Shown here piece by piece: positions 15,450 through 23,888 of a stretch of DNA of 64,000 nucleotides. Each line of letters starts with the position of its first letter. Positions within the stretch are counted from its first letter, which is position 1. The stretch covers positions 62,001 through 126,000 of the forward strand of contig NZ_QYCP01000089.1 of assembly GCF_025506275.1 (NCBI RefSeq). Reading direction: 5' to 3'. A program made the translations under genes and the position numbers. Below the pieces are notes generated by a model. The model had not been told where the DNA came from. It did not search any database and saw nothing but the letters and a program-made list of their open reading frames with translations. Origin of the DNA: Brevibacterium permense (GTDB taxonomy: Bacteria; Actinomycetota; Actinomycetes; Actinomycetales; Brevibacteriaceae).

Positions 15450-15540
15450 CGGTTCGCCCTCCTCGGCGGAGCATTTCCGCCCTGTCCTCACACCGTAGGC
15501 GTCGGTGCGGCCGCCGGGCAAGGGAAAGAGGCGGTAAAGA

Positions 15541-15576
15541 GAGAAGCTCCGTGACCTCTCGGTCACGGAGCTTCTC
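15541..15576 (-). terminator. Hairpin terminator of tRNA-Tyr
   Basis: A perfect 16-bp inverted repeat (gagaagctccgtgacc and its complement) with a 4-nt loop, 10 bases beyond the tRNA-Tyr 3' end. The T-tract after it on the minus strand is weak (TCTTT). Confidence 0.7.
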
Positions 15577-15585
15577 CGGTCTGCG

Positions 15586-15667
15586 TGGCAGATATAGGAT
15601 TCGAACCTATGAAGGCAATGCCGGCTGATTTACAGTCAGCTCCCTTTGGCCGCTCGGGCAATCTGCC
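15586..15667 (-). tRNA. tRNA-Tyr (GUA)
   Basis: A class II tRNA with a long variable arm. The anticodon stem GCUGA/UCAGC closes loop CUGUAAA, giving GUA. The acceptor GGCAGAU pairs with AUCUGCC. Discriminator A; CCA not encoded. Confidence 0.94.
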
Positions 15668-15827
15668 GCAGGTGGCGCTCGATGAGCACCTGAAAAGAAT
15701 ACAAGGCTCGGACCCGAATCTCCAACTCGGTAGACGCAGATCACAGTTCGAGGCCTCGACTAGACTCGGACTCAACAGCCGAGCCCGTTTCCAACGGGCA
15801 TCAACGATCGCAGACTAAGGAGCATTC

Positions 15828-16319
15828 ATGGCCAGCGAATCCTCATTCGACATCGTCAGCAAGGTCGACCGCCAGGAAGCCGACAACGCACTCAACCAGG
15901 CCGCGAAGGAGATCAACTCCCGCTATGACTTCCGCGGCACCGATGCGTCGATCGCTTGGAGCGGCGAAGCCGTGCAGCTGAAAGCCAACAGCGAGGACCG
16001 GGTCAAGGCCATCCTCGACGTCTTCCAGTCGAAGCTGGTCAAGCGCGGAATCTCGCTGAAGTCCCTCGAGGACGGCGAACCGTACCCCTCCGGCAAGGAA
16101 TACCGCATCGATGCGTCCCTCAAGGAGGGCATCGACAAGGACAATGCGAAGAAGATCTCGAAGATCATCCGCGACGAGGGCCCCAAGGGCGTCAAAGCCC
16201 AGATCCAGGGCGACGAGCTGCGCGTGAGCTCAAAGAAGCGTGACGACCTGCAGGAAGTCATCGCTCTGCTCAAGGGACAGGACCTCGACGTCGACCTGCA
16301 GTTCACGAACTACCGCTGA
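15828..16319 (+). CDS. yajQ: YajQ-family nucleotide-binding protein
   Basis: A 163-residue protein matching YajQ over its whole length: [20 protein letters not shown] at the N-terminus, [12 protein letters not shown], a central [18 protein letters not shown] and the terminal VDLQFTNYR. Two tandem alpha/beta ferredoxin-like halves are expected. Some homologues bind cyclic di-GMP, others have been linked to nucleic-acid binding; which applies here is unknown. AAGGAG precedes the ATG by 6 bases. A GC-rich hairpin at 16,334-16,360 may end the transcript. Confidence 0.92.
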   Translation: MASESSFDIVSKVDRQEADNALNQAAKEINSRYDFRGTDASIAWSGEAVQLKANSEDRVKAILDVFQSKLVKRGISLKSLEDGEPYPSGKEYRIDASLKEGIDKDNAKKISKIIRDEGPKGVKAQIQGDELRVSSKKRDDLQEVIALLKGQDLDVDLQFTNYR

Positions 16320-16333
16320 TCCCGCCTCGGGGT

Positions 16334-16360
16334 GAGCCGGGTCATGGACCGGCCCGGCTC
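16334..16360 (+). terminator. GC-rich hairpin after yajQ
   Basis: 8-bp stem gagccggg / cccggctc with an 11-nt loop, 15 bases after the yajQ stop, with no T-tract. It may terminate or only protect the 3' end. Confidence 0.4.
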
Positions 16361-16401
16361 GGCCCGTCGACGACTCATTTCGTCACCCCGCGGCTCTCGG
16401 C

Positions 16402-16623
16402 ATCGGCCCGCGAATCTATGACATCCGCTCCCCACGCGTGCCGAGCGTGGAGGAGCTGCGCAAACTCATCGAGACGGCGCTCAAGCATGTGCCCGCGAAT
16501 CGTCTGTGGATCAAACTCGACTGCGGACTGAAGACGCGTGACTACACTAAGGTGCGCGCCTCTCTGGCCAAATTCGTCGCCGCGCGGCAGGCCGTGGTGG
16601 AATCGGTCCCGGTCACGGTCTGA
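16402..16623 (+). pseudogene. metE: C-terminal remnant of cobalamin-independent methionine synthase (metE)
   Basis: The frame reads LGIGPRIYDIRSPRVPSVEE, then LWIKLDCGLKTRDY and ends with a helix, which is the last 65-70 residues of MetE. It keeps the zinc-ligand context D-C-G-L-K-T-R. The catalytic barrel and the N-terminal half, about 700 residues, are absent, and there is no start signal; the only nearby candidate is an internal GTG at 16,438. I therefore call it a decayed remnant. An intact methionine synthase must exist elsewhere if the cell makes methionine. Confidence 0.7.
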
Positions 16624-16659
16624 GCCGCCTCGGCGAGGGTCACCCCGGCAGGGTCCGGG

Positions 16660-17586
16660 TCAGTGTTCGGGAAGCTCGAGTGGGATGTAGTACAGACCTT
16701 TCGAGTCCTCTTCGACAATGGCCCGGAGGCGATCGTCGAGGTGGATGAAATCGTTGACCTTGATGGTGCCCTTCTGGCCGCTGAGGCGGCGGATGGCGAA
16801 GGCTGGGATGAGCCCCTGGCGTCCCGAAGCGTCGACGGCGAGCGCGTACTTCGGGCCGGTCGCGCGGACCCGAACGTCGATGCCCGTGTCCTGTTCCCGC
16901 AGTTCGTCGAGTTCGACGACGGGTTCCGGGTTCGTCAGCGCGGTGAGCTCGACGGCCAGGGTATCGGCCATGTCATCGACGGTCGCGAGCATGTTCGCCA
17001 TGGCACGGGCGAATTCGCCGTGCAGCTTGCTCGGCTTCATCGCAGCGCCGGGTTTGTACATGTCCTCGTGGGTCAGTTCGCTCCAGGCGTCCTGGAGGCG
17101 GGTCTTGACCTGGATCTCGGCGAAGACCGGCGGCCCTTGGTCAGATGGGATGCGCAGGATGACGTGGCAGGCGCGATAGCCGCTGGCCTTCGGCGGGTCC
17201 GTATAGTCTTTCCACTCGATGAGTTCGAAGGCGCCCAGCTGATCGGGATCGCGCAGCGCAGCGAAAATCATCGACTGATCACGCGGTGATTTGCACAGCA
17301 CCTTGACGCCGACGATGTCACGGACCTGGTCTTCGACATCCTCGGTAGAGGTGATCGTCAGATTCGGATCGTCTGCGGTCTTCTCCGTCAGCTTCGCCAG
17401 GGTCCGGGCGGCGTCCTTGATCCGATGACCATCGACGTCGAGGCGGGAGATGTCCTTGTCCTTGAGCAGACCCTTCTGCTGTTCGGTCAGCCAGTGTTTG
17501 ATCCGCACCGCCGCCGTCTGCCAGGCGTTGAGCCGTTCGACATAGGCACGTTCGACGATCGTTTTGAGCTGCGATTCATTTCTCAC
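16660..17586 (-). CDS. RelA/SpoT-domain protein with C-terminal extension
   Basis: A 308-residue protein. Residues 60-190 form a RelA/SpoT synthetase-type domain: EDVEDQVRDIVGVKVL, WKDYTDPPKASGYRACHV, and AEIQVKTRLQDAWSELTHE followed by YKPG. There is no HD hydrolase domain, TGS or ACT domain, so it is not a full-length Rel. The last 90 residues (about 215-305) are beta-rich, possibly OB-like. GTG start with GGGGAG upstream. It may make alarmone nucleotides, or be a toxic small alarmone synthetase or another RSD family enzyme; sequence alone does not decide. Confidence 0.75.
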   Translation of the reverse strand: MRNESQLKTIVERAYVERLNAWQTAAVRIKHWLTEQQKGLLKDKDISRLDVDGHRIKDAARTLAKLTEKTADDPNLTITSTEDVEDQVRDIVGVKVLCKSPRDQSMIFAALRDPDQLGAFELIEWKDYTDPPKASGYRACHVILRIPSDQGPPVFAEIQVKTRLQDAWSELTHEDMYKPGAAMKPSKLHGEFARAMANMLATVDDMADTLAVELTALTNPEPVVELDELREQDTGIDVRVRATGPKYALAVDASGRQGLIPAFAIRRLSGQKGTIKVNDFIHLDDRLRAIVEEDSKGLYYIPLELPEH

Positions 17587-17941
17587 GCGGTCTCCCCTGC
17601 CGGCCTTCAGTCCAATGGTCCATGCTCGCTGGTGCGATCTGCTGCACGCGGGCGTGACTTGGTGTGCGCTGGCGTGCTCTGGACGTCTCCGACTCTACGC
17701 GGTGGAAGCATCAGGCACCGGCAGCGACTCGTCCAGCCATTGCTACGGGAGGAGAAGTCACTGCCGGTGCCAGATGGCCCCAGGAGTGGAGAAAGTAAGG
17801 CTAAGCGGACGGTAAGGCACTAACGGTGCTGGATGCCTAAGCTCTGGGAGGTGCCACGGTCGTGCGTGGTGCTCGAACGGCGCGGGAGGCCTCAGCCATG
17901 TGTGACACTCCGACGGCGCGAAGAGCGCCCGGTGGCATACC
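17587..17941. other. 355-bp intergenic stretch with one imperfect inverted repeat
   Basis: No coding frame looks real here. The only structure seen is a 16-bp inverted repeat with a single mismatch (17,714-17,729 and 17,756-17,771, ggcaccggcagcgact arm) around a 26-nt loop. It could terminate the ferredoxin reductase transcript, whose stop is at 17,942. Confidence 0.5.
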
Positions 17942-19360
17942 TCAGATGCCTGCGGACGGCTGCCCGACGGATTCGGCGGTGACGTGTCCGCGCGCCTCGG
18001 CGAGCATGGCTTCGCGGGTGGCGAGCTTGATCCGCTCACGCCCCTCGACCTCGCCGGCCGCCTTCTCAGCGGCCTCAACCCGGTGGTAGCCCTCCCAATC
18101 GGCGAAGTCGACGCCCTTGGACTCGAGGAGTTCGAAGATGGCCGATTCATCCGGGTAGACCGGATCGGTGAGCACGCCGGCGGCGCGGTCGTCGAGGATG
18201 TGGCCGATGGTCTCGAGCGCATCACCCTTCGTGTGGCCGATGAGACCGACGGGTCCGCGCTTGATCCATCCCGTGGTGTACACGCCCTGAACGACATCGG
18301 CTTCGGCAGCCGTGGTCTGATCATCGGAGTCGACGACGCGACCCTCATGGTTCGGGATCACACGCTTGCGGTCGTCGAAGGGCAGTTGCGGCAGCTGAGT
18401 GCCCGCATATCCGACGGCGCGGTAGACCGCGTCGAGTTCCCAATCGTGGAAGCTGCCGGTGCCGTTGACACCGCCGGAACCGTCGAGTTCCATTCGTTCG
18501 GTGCGCAGCCCCGTCACCTTGTCCTCGCCGAGGATGGCGACCGGTGAGTGCAGGAAGTGCAGGTGGAGACGCCGCTTCGCTCCGGTGGGTTCACGCATGG
18601 TGAAGTCCGTAAGCGTCTTTGCGACCTGCTTGGTCTGGTTGCTCGACTCGATCGCCTGCATCGACCCTTCGTCGAACTCGAAGTCCTCCGGGTAGACGAT
18701 GAGGTCGACGTCTTTGACGGCGCCGAGTTCGCGCAGCTCCAGCGGGGTGAACTTCGCCTGAGCCGGTCCGCGACGGCCGAATATGTGGACGTCGGTGACC
18801 TTCGAGGACTTCAGCCCCTCGTACACGTGATCGGGGATCTCCGTGGTATGCATATCGTCGGCCTGCTTCGCCAGCACGCGGGCGACGTCGAGGGCGACAT
18901 TGCCGTTGCCGATGACGGCGACGCGTTCGGCGTCCAACGGCCAGGACTGCGGGACGTCGGGATGCGAGTCGTACCAGTTGACGAAGTCCGCTGCACCGTA
19001 GGATCCGGGCAGATCGATGCCGGGCAGATCGAGTGCGGCATCGACGAAGCATCCGGTGGAGAAGATCACCGCGTCGTAGCGGTCGGTAAGCTCTTCGAGG
19101 TGGAGGTCAACTCCGTACTCGACGTTGGAGAACAGGCGGATGTCGCCTCGGTCGAGGACCTTGATCAGGGCATTGATGATGCCCTTGATCCGCGGGTGGT
19201 CGGGAGCGACTCCGTAGCGGACGAGCCCGAAGGGAGTCGGCAGACGATCGAAGAGATCGATGCTCAGATCGAAATCACGTTCCGCCTTAGTCATAAGATC
19301 GGCCGCGTAGATCCCAGCAGGACCGGCGCCGACGATGGCCACCCGGAAGGGACGAGTCAT
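17942..19360 (-). CDS. Ferredoxin/adrenodoxin-type NADP+ reductase (FprA-like)
   Basis: A 472-residue flavoprotein of the adrenodoxin-reductase type. The FAD dinucleotide motif GAGPAGIYAA is at residues 11-20, followed by FDRLPTPFGLVRYGVAPDH. The NADP-binding motif is GNGNVALDVARVL near residue 150, and the conserved VGLIGHTKGDA near the C-terminus completes the family pattern. It transfers electrons between NADPH and ferredoxin. The ATG at 19,360 has AGAGG upstream; the longer frame to 19,597 is antisense to rarD's leader and was not used. Monocistronic. Confidence 0.9.
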   Translation of the reverse strand: MTRPFRVAIVGAGPAGIYAADLMTKAERDFDLSIDLFDRLPTPFGLVRYGVAPDHPRIKGIINALIKVLDRGDIRLFSNVEYGVDLHLEELTDRYDAVIFSTGCFVDAALDLPGIDLPGSYGAADFVNWYDSHPDVPQSWPLDAERVAVIGNGNVALDVARVLAKQADDMHTTEIPDHVYEGLKSSKVTDVHIFGRRGPAQAKFTPLELRELGAVKDVDLIVYPEDFEFDEGSMQAIESSNQTKQVAKTLTDFTMREPTGAKRRLHLHFLHSPVAILGEDKVTGLRTERMELDGSGGVNGTGSFHDWELDAVYRAVGYAGTQLPQLPFDDRKRVIPNHEGRVVDSDDQTTAAEADVVQGVYTTGWIKRGPVGLIGHTKGDALETIGHILDDRAAGVLTDPVYPDESAIFELLESKGVDFADWEGYHRVEAAEKAAGEVEGRERIKLATREAMLAEARGHVTAESVGQPSAGI

Positions 19361-19541
19361 TCTCACACCTCTCTGTTCAGTCCCACCGAGTCTATCGTCA
19401 ATGTAGGTCATCCTTACAATGACGTGACCAAACTCGCATTGCCGCAGCATGACAAGCAGACGGCAGGCCTCCCCCACACGACGCCATCTCACCGTCGGTC
19501 CCACCGCACCCTCGACAGCCCGCTTCATTAGACTTAAGCCT

Positions 19542-20453
19542 GTGAGCCAGAACCCTGCCCCCGATGAGAGCGCAATCCGCCGTGCCGGCCTGATCAACGG
19601 ATTCTCCGCCTACCTTCTCTGGGGTGTGATGCCGCTGCTCTTCGCGGCCGCGGCACCCACCGGCGCCCTCGAACTCGTCTCCCACCGAGTCATCTGGTCG
19701 CTGGTCTTCTGCGCCATTCTCCTCGTCTTCACCGGCGGGTTCCTGCGCACCTGGCAGATTCTGCGCTCACCGCGCCTCTTCGGACTGCTGCTTCTGGCCT
19801 CGGTGCTCATCGCCATCAACTGGACGACGTTCATCTACGGGGTCGAAACCAATCAGCTCGTCGAAATCTCACTCGGCTACTACCTCAACCCGCTCATCTC
19901 CATCGGTCTGGGCGTGGTCTTCCTCGGTGAGAAGCTGCGTCCGCTGCAGTGGACGGCCGTGGGCTTCGGTCTGCTCGCGGTCATCATCGTCGGCATCGGC
20001 CTCGGCCGCGTCCCCTACCTCGCTTTCACCGTCGCCCTTTCGTTCGGCCTCTACGGGTTGGTGAAGAACAAGGTCGGCAGCCGAGTCGGCGCCCTCGAGG
20101 GCATGGCCGTCGAAAGCCTCGTCCTCGCTGTCCCCTCGGCGATCTACCTCATCGCCCTCGGCTCACTGGGATTGCAGACGTTCACCGGCGTCGGCGGCTG
20201 GCACGTCTTCGTCATCATCATCACCGGTCCCGCGACTGCGATCCCGCTCATCCTCTTCAGCGCCGCCGCCCGCCGCATCCCGCTGTCCTGGGTGGGTATG
20301 CTCCAATACCTCACTCCGACCATCCAATTCACCCTCGGCGTCACGGTGCTCGGCGAGATGATGTCGACGACCCGCTGGATCGGGTTCTTCGTCATATGGA
20401 TCGCCGTGATCCTGCTGTGCACGGACATGATCCGCCACAGCCGGCACCGCTGA
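19542..20453 (+). CDS. rarD: RarD-type EamA permease
   Basis: A 303-residue membrane protein with ten predicted helices, in two EamA repeats. RarD features are the N-terminal GLINGFSAYLLWGVMPLLF, NWTTFIYGVETNQLVE and the late LQYLTPTIQFTLGV. GTG 19,542 is chosen because the hydrophobic repeat begins soon after; the upstream frame has no hydrophobic logic. The substrate of RarD proteins is not firmly known; the family name comes from a chloramphenicol phenotype. It is followed by a 68-bp perfect palindrome. Confidence 0.88.
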   Translation: MSQNPAPDESAIRRAGLINGFSAYLLWGVMPLLFAAAAPTGALELVSHRVIWSLVFCAILLVFTGGFLRTWQILRSPRLFGLLLLASVLIAINWTTFIYGVETNQLVEISLGYYLNPLISIGLGVVFLGEKLRPLQWTAVGFGLLAVIIVGIGLGRVPYLAFTVALSFGLYGLVKNKVGSRVGALEGMAVESLVLAVPSAIYLIALGSLGLQTFTGVGGWHVFVIIITGPATAIPLILFSAAARRIPLSWVGMLQYLTPTIQFTLGVTVLGEMMSTTRWIGFFVIWIAVILLCTDMIRHSRHR

Positions 20454-20479
20454 CCAGGAACGAAACCCCCGACACCTCT

Positions 20480-20547
20480 CTATTGCTACCTGACGGCGGC
20501 TCAGCAACCTCGCGCGAGGTTGCTGAGCCGCCGTCAGGTAGCAATAG
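20480..20547. repeat. 68-bp perfect palindrome, copy 1 of a dispersed element
   Basis: Two 34-base arms with no loop and no mismatch, centred between 20,513 and 20,514 on tcgcgcga. The inner 56 bp recur at 60,716-60,771 with a single compensatory change (T-A here, C-G there). It lies 27 bases after the rarD stop. No T-tract follows, so a simple intrinsic terminator is only one explanation. Confidence 0.9.
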
Positions 20548-20616
20548 GGGCGGGTCCCAGGATTACCCGCTCGGATCGCCTCCGGCCCTTGACACCACGT
20601 CTGGCACCATGGTTCC

Positions 20617-20632
20617 TTAGTTAAGTAACTAA
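20617..20632. promoter_or_regulatory. Palindromic operator before the GntR-ABC operon
   Basis: TTAGTTAAGTAACTAA has perfect 7-bp arms around AG and ends 9 bases before the ATG of the GntR regulator. A TTGACA candidate -35 lies at 20,589-20,594. YtrA-type GntR proteins often repress their own operon from such a site; that is inferred here. Confidence 0.6.
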
Positions 20633-20641
20633 CCAACTCGC

Positions 20642-21055
20642 ATGGAGCCGAATGTGATCGACGACGCCAAACCCCTGTTCACTCAGATCGCCGAGAAGGT
20701 CGAGGACTCGATCCTCAACGGCACCCTGCCCGAGCTCTCCCGAGCGCCATCGACGAACGAACTCGCGACCTTCTACTCCATCAATCCGGCCACCGCCGCC
20801 AAAGGCATCAACCGACTCGTCGACAAAGGCGTGCTCGAGAAGCGCCGCGGCATCGGAATGTTCGTCACCGAGGGGGCCCGCGCTCTGCTCATCAACGAAC
20901 ACCGGACCACCTTCTCCGAGAACTTCATCAGCCCCCTGCTGAATGAGGCCAATCGCCTCGGGCTGGGGTCGAAGGACGTGATCGCGCTCATCGAAGAGCG
21001 CTCCCGAGAACTCCACCTGACCACCGCACTCGATCCGACCGCAGCGAAGGGATGA
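20642..21055 (+). CDS. GntR-family regulator, YtrA type
   Basis: A 137-residue regulator. Residues 10-80 are a GntR winged helix: PLFTQIAEKVEDSILNG, SRAPSTNELATFYSINPATAAKGINRL and the wing KRRGIGMFV. The C-terminal 55 residues form only a short helical dimerisation tail, as in YtrA. It opens a three-gene operon with an ABC ATPase and a permease; the ATPase ATG comes three bases after its stop. The palindrome at 20,617-20,632 is its probable operator. The inducer is unknown; related systems respond to antibiotics or membrane stress. Confidence 0.85.
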   Translation: MEPNVIDDAKPLFTQIAEKVEDSILNGTLPELSRAPSTNELATFYSINPATAAKGINRLVDKGVLEKRRGIGMFVTEGARALLINEHRTTFSENFISPLLNEANRLGLGSKDVIALIEERSRELHLTTALDPTAAKG

Positions 21056-21058
21056 CCC

Positions 21059-21970
21059 ATGAACTCCGTCGTCGAGGTCCGCCACCTCACCAAGACGTAC
21101 AAGACCGCTAACGCACTCGAAGACGTCAGCCTCAGCATCGAAAAAGACTCGATCTACGGACTGCTCGGACGGAACGGCGCCGGCAAGACGACGCTGATGT
21201 CGATCCTCACCGCCCAGAACTTCGCGACCAGCGGCGACGTCGAAGTCTTCGGAGAGGACCCGTACGAGAACGCCCGGGTGCTCAGCCGCATGTGCTTCGT
21301 CCGCGAAAGCCAGAAGTACCCGGATGACTCCAATGCCGGACATGCCCTGGCCAATGCCCGCCTGTTCTTCCCCCACTGGGATCAGGACCTCGCCGAAGAA
21401 CTCGTCGATGAGTTCCGACTGCCGCTGAAGACGATGACGAGGAAGCTCTCACGGGGCCAGCAGTCGGCCGTGGGCGTCATCATCGGGCTGGCCTCCCGCG
21501 CCGAAATCACCTTCTTCGACGAGCCCTACCTCGGCTTCGACGCGGTGGCCCGGCAGACCTTCTACGACCACCTCATCGCCGACTACGCCGAGCACCCGCG
21601 CACCATCGTGCTCTCGAGCCACCTCATCGACGAGGTGGCCGATCTCATCGAGAATGTCATCGTCATCGACCGTGGCCGCATCATAATGGATGAGACCACC
21701 GAGGAGGTCCGCAGTCGCGCGGTCAACGTCGTCGGTGATGCCGACGCGATCAATCGGCTCGTCGCCGGTCGCGAGGTCATCCACCGCGAGTCCCTCGGGC
21801 GAGTCGCCTCGGTGACGATGCTCGGCCAGCTCAGCAATGCCGATCGCGAACTCATCGCCGACGCCAATCTCGACCTCATTCCCGTCTCCCTGCAGCAGCT
21901 CATCGTGCGCAGCACGCAGGCAGACGACCAGCCCGCCGACGACATCGAAGTCAGGAGCCTGCAGTCATGA
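21059..21970 (+). CDS. ABC transporter ATP-binding protein
   Basis: A 303-residue ATPase. Walker A GRNGAGKTT at 37-45, signature LSRGQQ near 139, Walker B ITFFDEP near 157 and a switch His in LSSHLIDE. The last 90 residues are a non-ABC regulatory tail. It shares an ATGA overlap with the permease gene downstream and is probably an exporter subunit of the BcrA/YtrB type. Substrate unknown. Confidence 0.9.
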   Translation: MNSVVEVRHLTKTYKTANALEDVSLSIEKDSIYGLLGRNGAGKTTLMSILTAQNFATSGDVEVFGEDPYENARVLSRMCFVRESQKYPDDSNAGHALANARLFFPHWDQDLAEELVDEFRLPLKTMTRKLSRGQQSAVGVIIGLASRAEITFFDEPYLGFDAVARQTFYDHLIADYAEHPRTIVLSSHLIDEVADLIENVIVIDRGRIIMDETTEEVRSRAVNVVGDADAINRLVAGREVIHRESLGRVASVTMLGQLSNADRELIADANLDLIPVSLQQLIVRSTQADDQPADDIEVRSLQS

Positions 21971-22710
21971 CCGCCGCAATCGACCACTCGCCCCATTCAC
22001 CGACTTCCCGTCCGAAGAACCGCACCCTGGGGGTCGTCCGCCTCCAGTTCACGAACACTCAGACCTTCGTATGGGTCCCCGTCCTGGTGCTCGGCGGAGT
22101 CTGGCTGATCACCCTCACCATCTACTGGATCATCTCGGCTTCGGGCGTCGACGGGCCGATGTACAGTGGAGGATCACAGGCCCCGCTGTGGTATTTCGCC
22201 GTCGTCGGGGCCCAGGCGATGAACCTCACGTTCTACTTCTCGCAGGCCATGAGCCTGACCCGGCGTGAGTTCTACCTCGGCTCGCTGCTCGCGGCCGCGA
22301 TGAGCGCCGTGGGGGTCTCCGCCGTCTTCGTCGCGCTCGGAGTCATCGAACAGGCGACGGGCGGCTATGGAATGGGCGGCTACTTCGCCTACCTGCCGTG
22401 GGTCTGGGAAGGCGGACCGCTCGCCGCCGGGATCATCTACTTCGTCCTCACGATGCTGTGGTTCATCCTCGGGTTCTGGTTCGCCATCGTCAACAAGCGC
22501 TTCGGGGCACTCATCCTCACACTCTCGCTCATCGTCATCGCCCTGGTGCTGTTGGCAGGCGCCGCTCGGCTGAGCTTCGAGCAGGCGTGGGGCGAGCTGT
22601 GGATGTGGTTGGCGGACACGCAGGCGATCGGTCTGGCCCTGTGGGCGTTGGGGCTGACAGTGATCTTCGCCATGGGCTCGTACCTCACCCTGCGCCGCCT
22701 GACGACATAG
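21967..22710 (+). CDS. ABC transporter permease
   Basis: A 247-residue membrane protein with a 30-residue polar N-terminus and six predicted helices (first near residues 35-57, last near 222-242). It overlaps the ATPase stop and closes the GntR-ABC operon. There is no extracellular domain. Arrangement and size fit ABC-2-type exporters. No substrate-specific motif is seen. Confidence 0.82.
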   Translation: MTAAIDHSPHSPTSRPKNRTLGVVRLQFTNTQTFVWVPVLVLGGVWLITLTIYWIISASGVDGPMYSGGSQAPLWYFAVVGAQAMNLTFYFSQAMSLTRREFYLGSLLAAAMSAVGVSAVFVALGVIEQATGGYGMGGYFAYLPWVWEGGPLAAGIIYFVLTMLWFILGFWFAIVNKRFGALILTLSLIVIALVLLAGAARLSFEQAWGELWMWLADTQAIGLALWALGLTVIFAMGSYLTLRRLTT

Positions 22711-22751
22711 TCCGCAATCGCCCTCACCGAGGCGGCGACGCGGTCAGCAGC

Positions 22752-23819
22752 TCAGCTGAGCAGGGCCAGCGCTCCCCCGGCCAGTACCGCGGCAACCGCC
22801 ACGGCCGCACCCATCGCTGCTGTCGTCTTCCACCCCATGGCCCGTCCGACCATGACCATCGACGGGATGCTCAGCGCCGGCAGGGCGATGAGCAGAGCAC
22901 CCGTGACACCGGCCCCGACCCCAAGGGGAACGAGGGTGAGGATGATCGGGATCTCTCCGCCGGTGGGGATGACCAAGAGGGTCGCCACAACCGCCACGAT
23001 GAGGACGGCACCGGCACCCAATCGGGCTTCGAGCCCGAAGACACCGGTCAGCCACGGTGCGATGAGTCCGATGACGAAGACGAGCGCGAGATGTTCGGGC
23101 ACGAGGATGAGGGTGAACCTGGCCAAGGACCGCAGATAGCGCATGGGCAGAGACAGCAGATTCGCCGAGGCGGGTGCGGGCTCCGGTGCCGCCTCGGCGG
23201 GTCCGCTCACCCACCGTCCGATGAGCGCGGCGGCACCGACCGCGACGAGGAGCGCGAAGACGATGCGCACCGCCATGTACTGCCACGGCAGGACGAGGGC
23301 CAAGAAGATGATGACCGCGGGGTTGAGCAGCGGATTGCCCACCCAATAGGCAAGAGCGGCCGAACGGCGCACACCGGAGTCCCGCAGGCCTGCAGCCACC
23401 GGTGCCGCACAGCAGGTGCACATCATCGATGGCATCGACAAGGCGGCACCGACGAGGGACTGACCGGTGTGGCTGCGGCGGTTGAGCAGCCTCAGCAGCC
23501 AGCCACGCGGCACCAGTGCGTCGATAGCCGCCGCGACGAGCAGTGCCACCAGCAGCGCTTTCCACACGGCGGTGAAGTACACGAGCGTGAAGACCCACGC
23601 GCCCGACAGCGACACCGTGTCCCCGGCGGCATCGAACAGCGGGGCACCGTCCCACAGGGACGTCCGGCTCATCGTCCACGCCTTGTCCCAATACGGCAGC
23701 CATTTCGACCAGCTCAGGCCGACGACGAGCAGCACAGCGAGTACGCCGACCCCGATCCAGTCGGCGGCGCCGAGCCTCTGCGGAGTCCGAATCGGTGCCG
23801 AAGCCGAGGTATGCGTCAT
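22752..23819 (-). CDS. DUF318-type permease (ArsP-like)
   Basis: A 355-residue membrane protein with eight to nine helices. The diagnostic segment is MPSMMCTCCAAPVAAGLR (near residue 135), followed by WVGNPLLNPAV; a second similar GGEIPII element occurs in the C-terminal half. This Cys-containing motif defines the DUF318 permease family, which includes ArsP exporters of organoarsenicals. No arsenic genes are adjacent, so the substrate is open. ATG 23,819 follows a gap to the prenyl synthase gene, and the gene is probably transcribed with it or alone. Confidence 0.82.
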   Translation of the reverse strand: MTHTSASAPIRTPQRLGAADWIGVGVLAVLLVVGLSWSKWLPYWDKAWTMSRTSLWDGAPLFDAAGDTVSLSGAWVFTLVYFTAVWKALLVALLVAAAIDALVPRGWLLRLLNRRSHTGQSLVGAALSMPSMMCTCCAAPVAAGLRDSGVRRSAALAYWVGNPLLNPAVIIFLALVLPWQYMAVRIVFALLVAVGAAALIGRWVSGPAEAAPEPAPASANLLSLPMRYLRSLARFTLILVPEHLALVFVIGLIAPWLTGVFGLEARLGAGAVLIVAVVATLLVIPTGGEIPIILTLVPLGVGAGVTGALLIALPALSIPSMVMVGRAMGWKTTAAMGAAVAVAAVLAGGALALLS

Positions 23820-23888
23820 CGCGGTATGTCCTTTGTGCCTGTGCCGACACGGCTGAGAGACAGAAGAGAAACGGTGAGGGGTGGGAGC

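Noticed and set aside
20480..20547. Palindrome as terminal inverted repeat of an insertion sequence
   Set aside because: The two copies at 20,480 and 60,716 are complete palindromes in themselves, 40 kb apart, with no transposase or target duplication next to either.
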